Below, one piece after another: positions 7,502 through 17,695 of a stretch of 32,256 nucleotides of DNA; positions within the stretch are counted from its first letter, which is position 1, and the number at the start of each line of letters is the position of its first letter. The notes beneath the pieces were generated by a model that had not been told where the DNA came from, made no database searches, and saw only the letters and a program-made list of their open reading frames with translations. Source of the stretch: an uncultured Oscillospiraceae bacterium (lineage in GTDB: Bacteria > Bacillota > Clostridia > Oscillospirales > Oscillospiraceae); the NCBI GenBank assembly GCA_934589835.1, contig CAKTOK010000013.1, forward strand, positions 1 through 32,256, read 5' to 3'. Both the position numbers and the translations under genes were made by a program.

Positions 7502-8503
7502 TCATGATACGAGTACATAGCTGCCGGATGCCGGCGCCTCCGCCGCCGTCACCACCAGCCGCGTCTCCACATCGTAGGTGTCGGGCAGCTGCCGCGCGGC
7601 GGCCGCCGCGTCCTCCCCCGTGGGGAGATAGATGCGGTCAAACAGCTCCGCCAGCTGCGGCACGGACAGTCCGCTGTCTCCGCTGCCCCGCAGCGTCACG
7701 GACAGGGCCACCCCCTCCGGCAAGCTGCCGCGCAGGCTTCTGGCGAAGTCTGTCAGGATCTGCACATGGTCCGCGCCGCCGTTGGCGATGGCCGCGGTGT
7801 CTCCCGTGTCCGGATAGCAGAACCAGTCCAGCAGCACCTCGTTGAATCCCAGCTCGGCACATTTGCCTGCCAGCGCCGTGAGGTATCGGAGCACATCGGG
7901 ATTGGTGGGATCCAGCCACGCGCTGCCACTCCCGTCATACCAGAGGCTGCCGTCCGCCTGCACCAGCGCCGTCTCCGGCAGGCCGCGGGCATAGGCGCTG
8001 TCCGCGAAGCAGCAGATGCGCCCCACGGTATGGCGTCCGGCAGACAGAAGCTGCTGCAAACAGTCCAGCGGGCGGCCCTGCTCCACAATGACGTTCTGAG
8101 GCACGCTCACCTGCGCGTCGAAGGTGATGCCGCCGTTTTCACGCTTCACGGCCAGCACCATGTCCTCCGGCGCCAGCTTCTCCAGAATGTAGTCCGCGCC
8201 CCACCACAGACAATCATCCGGCAGGCGCACAGCATGGAGCGCTGTCACCGGCGTCAGCTTGCTCTCCGGCTCCAGACGGTCGATGTCCACATCCTCCACC
8301 GGCGGTTTGTCCGATTCCTCCTCCTGATCGCGCCTGCCGAACGGCAGCTCCAGATGCACCTGTCCCGCCTCGTCGTAGACCAGGTAGTTCTGCACCACCA
8401 GATAGCCCACGGCGCCCAGCAGGACCAGCACCAGCACCACGATCAGGACGATCCTGCCGGCGGAGACGCGGCCGCGATAGCTGTTGTAGCCCTTCGTTGC
8501 CAT
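7502..8503 (-). CDS. Membrane-anchored putative glycoside hydrolase (DUF4015-like)
   Basis: The 333-residue product has a short basic N-terminus, one membrane segment at about residues 17-38 (IVLIVVLVLVLLGAVGYLVV) and an acidic linker (DQEEESDKPPVEDVDID). A TIM-barrel-like domain follows. GSGSAWLDPTNPDVLRYL and GFNEVLLDWFCYPDTGD resemble the strand motifs of the DUF4015 putative glycosyl hydrolases, where the family has GFDEIQFDYxRFP. The catalytic domain would lie outside the membrane. No activity is established for this group, so carbohydrate or cell-wall cleavage is inference. The ATG at 8503 follows GAGGG; longer readings add an unlikely Trp/Arg-rich stretch. The gene starts 10 bases after rpiB and is the last gene of the heat-shock transcript. 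Confidence 0.75.
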   Translation of the reverse strand: MATKGYNSYRGRVSAGRIVLIVVLVLVLLGAVGYLVVQNYLVYDEAGQVHLELPFGRRDQEEESDKPPVEDVDIDRLEPESKLTPVTALHAVRLPDDCLWWGADYILEKLAPEDMVLAVKRENGGITFDAQVSVPQNVIVEQGRPLDCLQQLLSAGRHTVGRICCFADSAYARGLPETALVQADGSLWYDGSGSAWLDPTNPDVLRYLTALAGKCAELGFNEVLLDWFCYPDTGDTAAIANGGADHVQILTDFARSLRGSLPEGVALSVTLRGSGDSGLSVPQLAELFDRIYLPTGEDAAAAARQLPDTYDVETRLVVTAAEAPASGSYVLVS

Positions 8504-8513
8504 AGGCAGGCCC

Positions 8514-8951
8514 TCAGGGCTGGATGCTGTCCACCAGCGCCACGCGGCGGGCATGACGTCCGCCCTCGAACGCTGTGGACAGGAAAATCTCCACCATGCG
8601 CTTGGCCAGATTGGGGCCGGTGATGCCCGCACCCAGCGCCAGCACGTTGGCATCGTTGTGGCGGCGGGTCATCTCCGCCTGCAGGCAGTCGGTGCACAGC
8701 GCACAGCGCACGCCGCCCACCTTGTTGGCGGCCATGGACACGCCGATGCCAGTGGTGCAGATGACGATACCCTTGTCGCATTCGCCGGCAGCCACAGCCC
8801 GCGCCACCTTCTCGGCATAAACGGGGTAATCCACGCTCTCCGTGGAGAAGCAGCCCACGTCCTCAAAGTCGATGTCGTGCTCCTCCAGCCAGATCAGAAT
8901 GTCCTGCTTCAGCAGATAGCCGCCGTGGTCGCAGCCGATGGCAATTTTCAT
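8514..8951 (-). CDS. rpiB: Ribose 5-phosphate isomerase B
   Basis: RpiB interconverts ribulose 5-phosphate and ribose 5-phosphate in the non-oxidative pentose phosphate pathway. The 145-residue product is family length and begins MKIAIGCDHGGYLLKQDI. The catalytic-cysteine segment GIVICTTGIGVSMAANKVGGVRCALC follows, then the NDANVLALG and ITGPNLAKRMVEIFL motifs. The same family includes the allose and galactose 6-phosphate isomerases, so the true substrate could be another sugar phosphate. The ATG at 8951 follows AAGGAG at about 9 bases. It sits 22 bases after the PHP phosphatase and 10 bases before the glycoside hydrolase-like gene in the same direction. Confidence 0.94.
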   Translation of the reverse strand: MKIAIGCDHGGYLLKQDILIWLEEHDIDFEDVGCFSTESVDYPVYAEKVARAVAAGECDKGIVICTTGIGVSMAANKVGGVRCALCTDCLQAEMTRRHNDANVLALGAGITGPNLAKRMVEIFLSTAFEGGRHARRVALVDSIQP

Positions 8952-8973
8952 GGTCGCATTTCTCCTTTTTCTG

Positions 8974-9783
8974 TTATAGCCTGTGGAAGATGGGCCTTCC
9001 GCCCTCAAACGTGCAGAAATACCGGAACCCACACTGGCGCAGCAGCTCCTGCCGCTCTGGAACGGCGCAGCCCACCATGTCGCAGGAGTGGGCGTCGGAG
9101 CCGAGGGTGATGACCTCGCCGCCCATCTCGCGGTAGCGCCTGAGCAGCGGCGCGTCCGGCAGCGGCGTGTGGCCGCGGTTGGTATTGCACTCGATGCCCA
9201 GCCCCTTGGGGATCAGGGTGCGGAAGATGTCCTCCACCTGCCCCATGTGGTCGTCAAAGGTCATGTGCTCGCCCAGATTCTCGTTCATGTACCGCAGCGG
9301 CAGCGTCAGGTGGCCCAGCACGCTGAACCGTCCCCACTCCGCCAGACGCAGCACATCCTCCAAATAGCTGTCGATAAGTGCATGATAATACGTTTCCGTG
9401 TTTTTTTCAATGTAGTAGAAGTCAAAATTTCCAAATTTTTCACCGGCCATGTGGACGGAGCCGATGACGAAGTCCAGCTTCGGCGCGTGATCCAGCAGGT
9501 GCTGCGCCCGCTGAAAGCTCATGGTGGCCTCGCCCAGCTCCGCGCCCAGCCGGATGGTCAGCCGGTGGCCGTACAGGCGGCGCGCCTCCTCCAGCTCCGC
9601 CAGCGCCTTGGGCCAGTCGAAATCCCAGCGCGGCGCCTTTGAACCCCAGTAGATGGTGTCCACGTGGTCCGTGATGCAGATCTCGTCCAGCCCGTGGGCC
9701 AGCGCGGCCTCCGCCATGCGGGCAATGGTCTCGCTTCCATCGGGGGAACAGTCGGAATGGGTATGATAGTCAGCCAGATACAT
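8974..9783 (-). CDS. PHP-domain phosphatase, histidinol-phosphatase (HisJ/HisK) family
   Basis: The 269-residue protein is a PHP metallo-phosphoesterase. It opens MYLADYHTHSDCSPDG with the first metal-binding HTH motif, then ICITDHVD, GAELGE, DFVIGSVHMAGE, SVLGHLTLP, GIECNTNRG and VITLGSDAHSCDMVGC. All the histidines and acids expected of a trinuclear site are present. Homologues of this size include histidinol phosphatase of the PHP type, but many members act on other phosphate esters. No other his gene is nearby, so histidine biosynthesis is possible but unproven. The ATG at 9783 follows AAGGTG and lies 8 bases from the dnaJ stop, so it is cotranscribed with the chaperone genes. Confidence 0.85.
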   Translation of the reverse strand: MYLADYHTHSDCSPDGSETIARMAEAALAHGLDEICITDHVDTIYWGSKAPRWDFDWPKALAELEEARRLYGHRLTIRLGAELGEATMSFQRAQHLLDHAPKLDFVIGSVHMAGEKFGNFDFYYIEKNTETYYHALIDSYLEDVLRLAEWGRFSVLGHLTLPLRYMNENLGEHMTFDDHMGQVEDIFRTLIPKGLGIECNTNRGHTPLPDAPLLRRYREMGGEVITLGSDAHSCDMVGCAVPERQELLRQCGFRYFCTFEGGRPIFHRL

Positions 9784-9791
9784 ACGGCACC

Positions 9792-10934
9792 TTATTTCTT
9801 CTTATTGAACCCGAAAAAGCTTTTGCGCTTTTCATAGCTGCTCTCGCCCAGCGTCTCGTCGAACCGCTTCAGGGCCTCCTTCTGCTCGCGGTTCAGGTTC
9901 CGCGGCGTCTCGATGGTCACGGTGACGTACTGATCGCCGCGGCCCCGCCCATTCAGTGCGGGGATGCCCTTGCCCCGCAGACGGAACACCGTGCCGGTCT
10001 GGGTGCCCTCGGGAATGTCGTACTTCACCGGTCCGTCGATGGTGGGGATCTCCAGCGTCGCACCCAGCACCGCCTGACGGAAGGTGATGGGCGCCTCGCA
10101 GAACACATCGTTGCCCTCGCGGCGGAACAGCTCGTGAGGCCGCACCATCACCGTGATCAGAAGGTCGCCGGCGGGCCCGCCGTTCTTACCGGCGTTGCCC
10201 TGTCCCCGCAGGGAGATGGTCTGCCCATGGTCGATACCGGCGGGAATCGTGACCTTGATGGTCTTGCGCTTGCGGACCGCGCCGCTGCCGCCGCAGTCGG
10301 CGCAGGGCTGATGGATGATCTTGCCGGTGCCGCGGCAGCGCTGGCAGGGACGGGAGCTGGCGAACACGCCCATGGGCGTGCGCTGCTGCACCTGCACCAC
10401 GCCGCTGCCGTGACAATCGGGGCAGATCTCCGGCGTGGTTCCGGGGGCGCAGCCGCTGCCCTTGCAGGAGGCGCACTGCTCGCTGCGCTCGATGGACACC
10501 TCTTTTTCACAGCCGAAGGCCGCCTCGGTGAACGTCACGGCCACGCTGGCGCGGATGCTCTCGCCCCGCTGGGGCCCGTTGCGGCGGGTCTGTCCGCCGC
10601 CGAAGCCGCCGCCGAAAAAGCTGCCGAAAATATCGCCCAGATCGCCGAAATCGAAGCCGCCGCCATAGCCGCCTGCGCTGCCGGCCCCTGCGCCGTAGCT
10701 GGGGTCCACGCCGGCAAAGCCGAACTGGTCGTACCGCGCCTTCTTCTCCGGATCGGACAGCACCTCGTTGGCCTCGTTGACCTCCTTGAACTTCTCCTCG
10801 GCCTCCTTGTCGCCGGGGTTCATGTCAGGGTGGTACTTGCGGGCCAGCTTTTTATAGGCTCTTTTGATCTCGTCCTCGGATGCGCCCTTGCTGACGCCCA
10901 GGACCTCGTAGTAATCGCGTTTGTTTTCTGCCAT
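9792..10934 (-). CDS. dnaJ: Chaperone protein DnaJ (Hsp40)
   Basis: DnaJ delivers unfolded clients to DnaK and stimulates its ATPase. The 380-residue product has the full type I layout: J domain at residues 5-70 with the HPD motif ([10 protein letters not shown]), a Gly/Phe-rich linker ([23 protein letters not shown]) and four CxxCxGxG-type zinc repeats ([32 protein letters not shown]). The C-terminal client-binding domains follow ([19 protein letters not shown]). The ATG at 10934 has GGAGAG about 9 bases upstream; a GTG 15 bases earlier overlaps that site and is less likely. It follows dnaK by 77 bases, a gap containing a weak GGGACAGG/CCTGCCCC hairpin that could modulate dnaJ output. Confidence 0.98.
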   Translation of the reverse strand: MAENKRDYYEVLGVSKGASEDEIKRAYKKLARKYHPDMNPGDKEAEEKFKEVNEANEVLSDPEKKARYDQFGFAGVDPSYGAGAGSAGGYGGGFDFGDLGDIFGSFFGGGFGGGQTRRNGPQRGESIRASVAVTFTEAAFGCEKEVSIERSEQCASCKGSGCAPGTTPEICPDCHGSGVVQVQQRTPMGVFASSRPCQRCRGTGKIIHQPCADCGGSGAVRKRKTIKVTIPAGIDHGQTISLRGQGNAGKNGGPAGDLLITVMVRPHELFRREGNDVFCEAPITFRQAVLGATLEIPTIDGPVKYDIPEGTQTGTVFRLRGKGIPALNGRGRGDQYVTVTIETPRNLNREQKEALKRFDETLGESSYEKRKSFFGFNKKK

Positions 10935-11011
10935 CGTACTTCTCTCCACTCAAAGGGGTGATAACACCACAAGAAGGGACAGGAAGCCCTGCCCCTCTCG
11001 TGGGAAATTCG

Positions 11012-12856
<1,845 letters not shown>

Positions 12857-12904
12857 AATGCTTGCCTCCTGATAAGTTTATCTTACATATATTTTTTGAC
12901 GGGT

Positions 12905-13096
12905 TTAACAGGGCTGATCGGGCATGATGATCGCCGCGATGAGATAGGCCAGCAGGCCGCTGCCGCCCAGCAGGCTGAACACCACCCAGCCCAGACGCAC
13001 CAGCGTGGAGTCGATGCCGAAATATTCGGCGATGCCGCCGCAGACACCGGCGAGCTTCTTGTCTGTGCTGCTCTTATAAAGCTTCTTTCCGTTCAT
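12905..13096 (-). CDS. PspC-domain small membrane protein
   Basis: This 63-residue protein is a single PspC domain: [55 protein letters not shown]. The [10 protein letters not shown] and D-x-T-x-V-R motifs are diagnostic. One hydrophobic stretch at about residues 34-58 probably inserts in the membrane. Stand-alone PspC proteins are common in Firmicutes and are linked to envelope stress, in some species also to phage-shock-like responses. The ATG at 13096 follows AAGGAG at about 8 bases. It lies 13 bases after grpE and 48 bases before dnaK, so it is embedded in the heat-shock operon and is probably induced with the chaperones. Its molecular role here is not known. Confidence 0.92.
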   Translation of the reverse strand: MNGKKLYKSSTDKKLAGVCGGIAEYFGIDSTLVRLGWVVFSLLGGSGLLAYLIAAIIMPDQPC

Positions 13097-13109
13097 CTTT
13101 GCGCTCCTT

Positions 13110-13673
13110 TCAGTTTGCCACCTTGACCATGGCAAATCGCAGTACCTTGTCGCCGATCATGAACCCCTTCTGGAATACCTCCACGATGGTGTTCTCGCCG
13201 GCGGCCTCGTCCTCCGTGTGCATCACGGCGTTGTGTTTCTCGGGATCAAAGGGCTGCCCCAGCGCGGGGATCTCAGTGACGCCCAGCTGGCTCAGCACCT
13301 CGGTGAACTGCTTGCAGATCAGCTCCAGCCCCTGCCGGTGGCCGTCGCCCTCCTCGAATTGCTGCACGCCCCGCTCCAGATTGTCCAGCACCGCCAGAAA
13401 CGGCTTGATGGTGTCGGCCTTGGCCGTGTCGTACACGTGCTCCTTCTCGCGGGTGGTGCGCTTGCGGTAGTTGTCATATTCCGCCGCCAGACGGAGGTAT
13501 TTGTCGTTGGCGTCCGCCAGCACCTTGGCCAGCTGCTCCATTTGCTCCATCTGGGACTTGGTGACGGTAAACGTCTCCTCCGCAGCCGCCGTCTCCTCAA
13601 CAGGAGCTGCGGGCTGCTCCGCCGTCTCCGGCGTCTCCTCCATGGGGGTCTCCTTCATATCCTTCTCGCTCAT
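13110..13673 (-). CDS. grpE: Nucleotide exchange factor GrpE
   Basis: GrpE releases ADP from DnaK and so resets the chaperone cycle. The 187-residue product has an acidic, Pro/Glu-rich disordered N-terminus (about residues 1-35) and a long coiled-coil helix. Conserved [21 protein letters not shown] and [11 protein letters not shown] follow, and then the C-terminal beta domain ending in [14 protein letters not shown]. The ATG at 13673 overlaps the hrcA stop by four bases (ATGA), with GGAGG just upstream inside hrcA, so the two are translationally coupled. Confidence 0.97.
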   Translation of the reverse strand: MSEKDMKETPMEETPETAEQPAAPVEETAAAEETFTVTKSQMEQMEQLAKVLADANDKYLRLAAEYDNYRKRTTREKEHVYDTAKADTIKPFLAVLDNLERGVQQFEEGDGHRQGLELICKQFTEVLSQLGVTEIPALGQPFDPEKHNAVMHTEDEAAGENTIVEVFQKGFMIGDKVLRFAMVKVAN

Positions 13674-14710
13674 TGTGTATCCTCCGGTAGCTGTTTTTTA
13701 CCAAACATCCGGCTCAGGCTCTCGGCAAAGTAGCTGAGCCGTGCCGCCACGGCGGCATAATCCATACGGGTGGGTCCCACCACGCCCACGAGGCCGCGCA
13801 TATTGTCGCCGATGTCGTAGCTGGCGATGACCACGCTGCTCTCCTTCAGGGCGTCGTTGACATTTTCCGGCCCGATGAGGATCTGCATGGGCGCGTCGCT
13901 CTGGGGCACCGGCAGGTCCTCCTTGTTGTCCACCATAAAGCTCATGAGATCGTGGGCCTTGTCGATGTCCCGGAACTCCGGAAACTTCAGAAGCTGGCTG
14001 GCGCCGTTGGTGAACACCTGTTGGTGCTGGGATTCCTCCAGCAGGGAGCAGGCGTACTCGGTGACACGGTTCAGCAGCAGGAACCACTGTCCCGTCACCT
14101 GCTCGCTGAGGCTCATGAGGGTGGCGTTCATCTTTTCCGGTCCCGCGCCGGTGAAATGCGTGTTCAGCAGGTGGCTCAGCTGGGGCAGCGTCTCCGCCTC
14201 CACCGGCAGATCCAGCCGCATCAGCTGGCTCTTCACCCGACTGTCCGACAGCATCACCACGGCGATGAAGTTGGCGTCGTCCACGGCGATCAGCTCGAAG
14301 CGCTGCACCGTGGCGGCGGTCCGGTGGTCCGCCACCGTATAGGTGGGATATCCCACAAAGCTGGACACCATCTGGCCCGCCTGACTGATGACCTGATCCA
14401 CCTGCTTCATCTGGCCGGACAGGGCGTTGTTGATTTTGGCCGTCTCCTCGGGAGACAGGGCCTTGCGCTCCATCAGCTCGTTGACGTACAGGCGGTAGCC
14501 CTTGGCGGACGGCACGCGTCCCGCCGAGGTGTGAGGCTGCTCCAGATAGCCCATTTCCACCAGATCGGCCAGCTCGTTGCGGATGGTGGCGGAGCTGATC
14601 TTGCCGGGCATCTGCTCCACGATGGCCTTGGAGCCCACCGGCTCGGCGGTGTTGATGTAGCTGTCCACCACGATCTTCAATATTTGCTTTTTCCGATCTG
14701 TCAATTCCAT
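13670..14710 (-). CDS. hrcA: Heat-inducible transcription repressor HrcA
   Basis: HrcA binds the CIRCE operator and represses the class I heat-shock genes; GroEL is known in other Firmicutes to help it fold. The 346-residue protein begins with a winged helix domain (LTDRKKQILKIVVDSYINTAEPVGSKAIVE, SSATIRNELADLVEMGYLEQPHTSAGRVPSAKGYRLYV). The GAF-like and insertion domains follow, and it ends near NMRGLVGVVGPTRMDYAAVAARLSY, a hallmark of the family. The ATG at 14710 follows GGAG at about 7 bases. It is the first gene of the operon and sits directly behind a perfect CIRCE, so it should repress its own transcript. Confidence 0.98.
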   Translation of the reverse strand: MELTDRKKQILKIVVDSYINTAEPVGSKAIVEQMPGKISSATIRNELADLVEMGYLEQPHTSAGRVPSAKGYRLYVNELMERKALSPEETAKINNALSGQMKQVDQVISQAGQMVSSFVGYPTYTVADHRTAATVQRFELIAVDDANFIAVVMLSDSRVKSQLMRLDLPVEAETLPQLSHLLNTHFTGAGPEKMNATLMSLSEQVTGQWFLLLNRVTEYACSLLEESQHQQVFTNGASQLLKFPEFRDIDKAHDLMSFMVDNKEDLPVPQSDAPMQILIGPENVNDALKESSVVIASYDIGDNMRGLVGVVGPTRMDYAAVAARLSYFAESLSRMFGKKQLPEDTQ

Positions 14711-14722
14711 AGCGTTCTCCGT

Positions 14723-14749
14723 TTAGCACTCACTCTTTTCGAGTGCTAA
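14723..14749. promoter_or_regulatory. CIRCE operator
   Basis: TTAGCACTC (14723-14731), nine bases, then GAGTGCTAA (14741-14749) is an exact match to the CIRCE consensus bound by HrcA. It lies at the transcription start of the hrcA operon, between the -10 and the hrcA ribosome binding site, so bound HrcA would block initiation. Confidence 0.98.
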
Positions 14750-14753
14750 ACGC

Positions 14754-14782
14754 AGTTTACCACCCTCCCCAGATAATGTCAA
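14754..14782 (-). promoter_or_regulatory. Promoter of the hrcA-grpE-dnaK-dnaJ operon
   Basis: On the minus strand, TTGACA (14777-14782), a 17-base spacer and TAAACT (14754-14759) form a strong sigma-A promoter immediately upstream of CIRCE. Confidence 0.88.
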
Positions 14783-14816
14783 TAGCCGCAATTTTAATTA
14801 TTTGTGAACACCGGCG

Positions 14817-14848
14817 CAGAAAAGCGCCCTGCCATTTCGGCAGGGCGC
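14817..14848 (-). terminator. Terminator of the AI-2E-family permease gene
   Basis: A perfect 10-bp stem (GCGCCCTGCC/GGCAGGGCGC, five-base loop) is followed on the minus strand by TTTTCTG. It separates the permease gene from the hrcA promoter. Confidence 0.8.
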
Positions 14849-14857
14849 CTCGGGGAT

Positions 14858-16000
14858 TCACTTTACCTCCTCCGGCGGCTTGCTGCGGATAAACTCCTGC
14901 ACCAGCGTGTAGATCACGGAGCACACCGGCACGCCCAGCAGCATCCCCAGCACGCCGAAGGCGCCGCCGCCCACGGTGACGGCCGCCAGCACCCACAGGC
15001 CCGGCAGGCCCACGGATTTGCCCACCACTCTGGGATAGATCAGGTTGCCCTCCACCTGCTGGAGGATCAGCAGGAAGATCAGGAACGTCAAGGCCTTGAT
15101 GGGGCTTTGGAACACGATGAGGAACGCGCCGGTGGCCGCGCCGATCCACGCGCCGAAAATGGGGATCAGCGACAGCGCTGCGATGATCACCGATACCGGC
15201 AGGGCGTAGGGCAGCCGCAGGATCAGCATCCCGATGCAGCACAGGGTGCCCAGAATGAAGGCCTCCGTCACCTGACCGGTGACGAAGCTGGAAAACGCAT
15301 TGTTGGTCAGGGACAGCAGCCGCAGCAGCCGGTCGGCGGCCCTTTGGGGCAGGATACGGCGCAGCAGCCGTCTGGACTGAGCCAGCAGCGTCTCCTTCTG
15401 GGCCAGCAGGTAGAGGGAGAACACCAGCGCCAGCAGGAAGTTCACCAGCGCCCCCACGATGGAGGTGGTGATGTTCAGCGTGGTATTCACCACGGAGTCG
15501 CCCTTCTCCTGCAAAAAGCCGGTGATGGTGGACCGCACGTTCTCCGCGTTCAGCGACAGCTCCGGCAGCGTTACGCCGTGGCCGGAGGCAAAGGCGCTGA
15601 GGCTGCCCCACCACGCCTGTATCTGCGCCACATAGGTGGGGATGTTGGCCGCCAGCGTGCTGGCCGCCTCCTCCAGGCGGGGGATGAGAATGAAGATGAT
15701 GGCAAAGATGATGCCCAGAAACAGCACCATCGTCAGCACCAGACAGACGGGCCGCTTCAGCCGCCGGCTCCACCTGCCGCCGCCCTTGGCCGATGCACGG
15801 TCCCACAGCCGCTCCAGCGCCGTCATCATCAGATTCAGCACAAAGGCGATGCAGATGCCGATGAGCAGAGGGGACAGCAGCGACAGCAGCCTCGACAGCA
15901 CGCTGCCGATGGCGGAAATGTTGTACAATCCCCAGAACAGCAGCACCGCAAAGGCAATGAGCAGCATCATACGCTGCATGGTCTTTTTGTTCAGATCCAT
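14858..16000 (-). CDS. AI-2E family transporter (PF01594-type permease)
   Basis: The 380-residue protein is a polytopic membrane protein of about eight helices. N-terminal pairs lie at about residues 9-55 and 80-105 (VCLVLTMVLFLGIIFAIIFILIP), then a long extracytoplasmic region, then a C-terminal cluster. Family marks are NFLLALVFSLYLLAQKE, LPYALPVSVIIAALSLIPIFGAWIG and QQVEGNLIYPRVVGKSVGL. Members include TqsA (autoinducer-2 export) and Na+/H+ antiporters of the UPF0118 group; most have unknown cargo, so the AI-2 label should not be taken as function. The ATG at 16000 follows GGAG at about 6 bases; longer readings add an Arg-rich stretch. It is monocistronic and divergent from the carboxypeptidase gene. 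Confidence 0.88.
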   Translation of the reverse strand: MDLNKKTMQRMMLLIAFAVLLFWGLYNISAIGSVLSRLLSLLSPLLIGICIAFVLNLMMTALERLWDRASAKGGGRWSRRLKRPVCLVLTMVLFLGIIFAIIFILIPRLEEAASTLAANIPTYVAQIQAWWGSLSAFASGHGVTLPELSLNAENVRSTITGFLQEKGDSVVNTTLNITTSIVGALVNFLLALVFSLYLLAQKETLLAQSRRLLRRILPQRAADRLLRLLSLTNNAFSSFVTGQVTEAFILGTLCCIGMLILRLPYALPVSVIIAALSLIPIFGAWIGAATGAFLIVFQSPIKALTFLIFLLILQQVEGNLIYPRVVGKSVGLPGLWVLAAVTVGGGAFGVLGMLLGVPVCSVIYTLVQEFIRSKPPEEVK

Positions 16001-16034
16001 GGTGGTCTCCACCCTTTCTGATCGTGTTTCCCCT

Positions 16035-16063
16035 ATTCTACCATGTCTGCGGGCCATAGTCTA
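16035..16063 (-). promoter_or_regulatory. Promoter of the AI-2E-family permease gene
   Basis: On the minus strand, TAGACT (16058-16063), 17 bases and TAGAAT (16035-16040) with an upstream TGG (extended -10) form a plausible promoter. Confidence 0.55.
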
Positions 16064-16090
16064 TTAAGAATCTGTGTACATTTTCTCGGC

Positions 16091-16119
16091 TTGTGTCTTT
16101 TGCGGCGGCGTGCTATACT
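16091..16119 (+). promoter_or_regulatory. Promoter of the M32 carboxypeptidase gene
   Basis: TTGTGT (16091-16096), 17 bases and TATACT (16114-16119) with TGC before the -10. The stretch from 16101 to 16119 matches the PPTase promoter region (18964-18982) at 17 of 19 positions. Confidence 0.65.
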
Positions 16120-16149
16120 GTTGCCAATCAATTTACAGGAGGGACGAGC

Positions 16150-17649
16150 ATGACCGTTACCGAAGCACGGGAAAAGCTGAAAAGCTATGAACAGACCAGC
16201 TTTGCGCTGGGCCACGCCATGGGCCTTTTGTACTACGACGGCGTCACGGTGGCCCCCAGAGGCGCCGCTGCCGTTCGGGGGGACAGCACGGCGGAGCTGA
16301 GCCGCATCGACTATCAGCTCACCACCGCGCCGGACACCGTGGAGATGCTGGAGACGCTGATGGCTGCCCGCTCGGAGCTGGACGATGTCACCTGCCGCAA
16401 GGTGGAGGAGTACTGGCGCAGCTATGACCGCACCCGCCGCATTCCCGAGGCGGAGTTTGTGGAGTACCAGCGCCTGTCGACACAGGCCGACGACGTGTGG
16501 CACACCGCCAAGGAGAACGACGACTTTTCCCTGTTTGAGCCGTATCTCCAGAGGATGTTCGACACACTGAAGCGCTTTGCCCTGTACTGGGAGCCGGATA
16601 AGGCCCCCTACGAGACGATGCTGGACCACTATGAGCGCGGCCTGACGATCTCCGCCTGCGACCAGTTCTTCGCCGCCCTGCGGCAGAAGCTGGTGCCCCT
16701 GATCCAGCGGGTCACCGCCCATGCCGGCCGCGTGGACGACACGCCGCTGCACGCAGACTTCCCCATTCCCATCCAGCGGGAGTTCTCCGACTTCATCATG
16801 GGCGTCATGGCCATCGACAGGAACCACTGCGCCATCGGCGAGACGGAGCATCCCTTTACCATCAACTTCTCTCGGGACGATGTACGCATTACCACCCACT
16901 ACCACGCCGACATGGTGGCCTCTTCCCTGTACTCCGTGGTCCATGAGGGCGGTCACGCCCTGTATGAGCTGCACACCGGCCGCGAGCTGGCCCGCAGCAA
17001 TCTGGGCAACGGCGTGTCCATGGGCATCCACGAGAGCCAGTCCCGCTTCTACGAGAACATCATCGGCCGCAGCCGTGCCTTCTGCGCCGTGATCTACCCG
17101 TGGCTGAAGGAGCACTTCGCGCCCCGTCTGGACAAGGTGACCGAGGACGACTTCTACCGTATGGTCAACAAGGCCGAGCCCTCCCTCATCCGCACCGAGG
17201 CCGATGAGCTCACCTACTGCCTGCACATCATGGTCCGCTATGAGCTGGAGAAGCGGATGTTTGACGGCAGCCTGACGGCTCACGACCTGCCCGCCGAGTG
17301 GAACCGGCTGTACAGGGAGTATCTGGGCATCGACGTCCCCAATGACCGGCAGGGCGTGCTGCAGGACTCCCACTGGGCCAACGGCAACATCGGCTACTTC
17401 CCGTCCTACGCCATTGGCTCCGCCTACGGCGCCCAGTATCTTCAGGAGATGTCCAAAGATCTGGACGTGGACGCGGTGGTGCGCGCCGGCGATCTGACCC
17501 CCATCAACAACTGGCTGGAGGAGAAGATCTGGAAGTACGGCTGCATGAAGGATCCCGTGGCACTGTTCGAGTCGGTCTGCGGCAAGTTCGACCCGGACTG
17601 CTATGTGGCCTATCTGGAGAAGAAGTTCACCGAGGTCTACGGCCTGTAA
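16150..17649 (+). CDS. M32-family metallocarboxypeptidase
   Basis: M32 (Taq-type) carboxypeptidases remove C-terminal amino acids from peptides in the cytoplasm using a zinc or cobalt ion. The 499-residue product is family length. It has the catalytic HEGGH at residues 265-269 and the third ligand region HESQSRFYEN (H294-E295). DELTYCLHIMVRYELEK, NDRQGVLQDSHWANGNIGYFPSYAIGSAYGAQ and a C-terminal helical cap follow. The ATG at 16150 follows AGGAGGG at about 6 bases and matches the family start; a longer reading from 16093 would include its own promoter. There is no signal peptide, consistent with use of imported peptides. It is a single-gene unit with its own promoter and terminator. Confidence 0.96.
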   Translation: MTVTEAREKLKSYEQTSFALGHAMGLLYYDGVTVAPRGAAAVRGDSTAELSRIDYQLTTAPDTVEMLETLMAARSELDDVTCRKVEEYWRSYDRTRRIPEAEFVEYQRLSTQADDVWHTAKENDDFSLFEPYLQRMFDTLKRFALYWEPDKAPYETMLDHYERGLTISACDQFFAALRQKLVPLIQRVTAHAGRVDDTPLHADFPIPIQREFSDFIMGVMAIDRNHCAIGETEHPFTINFSRDDVRITTHYHADMVASSLYSVVHEGGHALYELHTGRELARSNLGNGVSMGIHESQSRFYENIIGRSRAFCAVIYPWLKEHFAPRLDKVTEDDFYRMVNKAEPSLIRTEADELTYCLHIMVRYELEKRMFDGSLTAHDLPAEWNRLYREYLGIDVPNDRQGVLQDSHWANGNIGYFPSYAIGSAYGAQYLQEMSKDLDVDAVVRAGDLTPINNWLEEKIWKYGCMKDPVALFESVCGKFDPDCYVAYLEKKFTEVYGL

Positions 17650-17654
17650 AAGCG

Positions 17655-17691
17655 AAAAAATGTCCGCGCACCGTGTGCGCGGACATTTTTT
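17655..17691. terminator. Bidirectional terminator between the M32 and GNAT-like genes
   Basis: A perfect 16-bp stem (AAAAAATGTCCGCGCA/TGCGCGGACATTTTTT) with a five-base loop begins a few bases after the carboxypeptidase stop and just after the converging gene's stop. It has a T-run on either strand. Confidence 0.92.
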
Positions 17692-17695
17692 GCGT

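Noticed and set aside
12857..12904. Second CIRCE before dnaK
   Set aside because: Only a short GATAA-GT-TTATC palindrome is present; the TTAGCACTC/GAGTGCTAA arms are missing.
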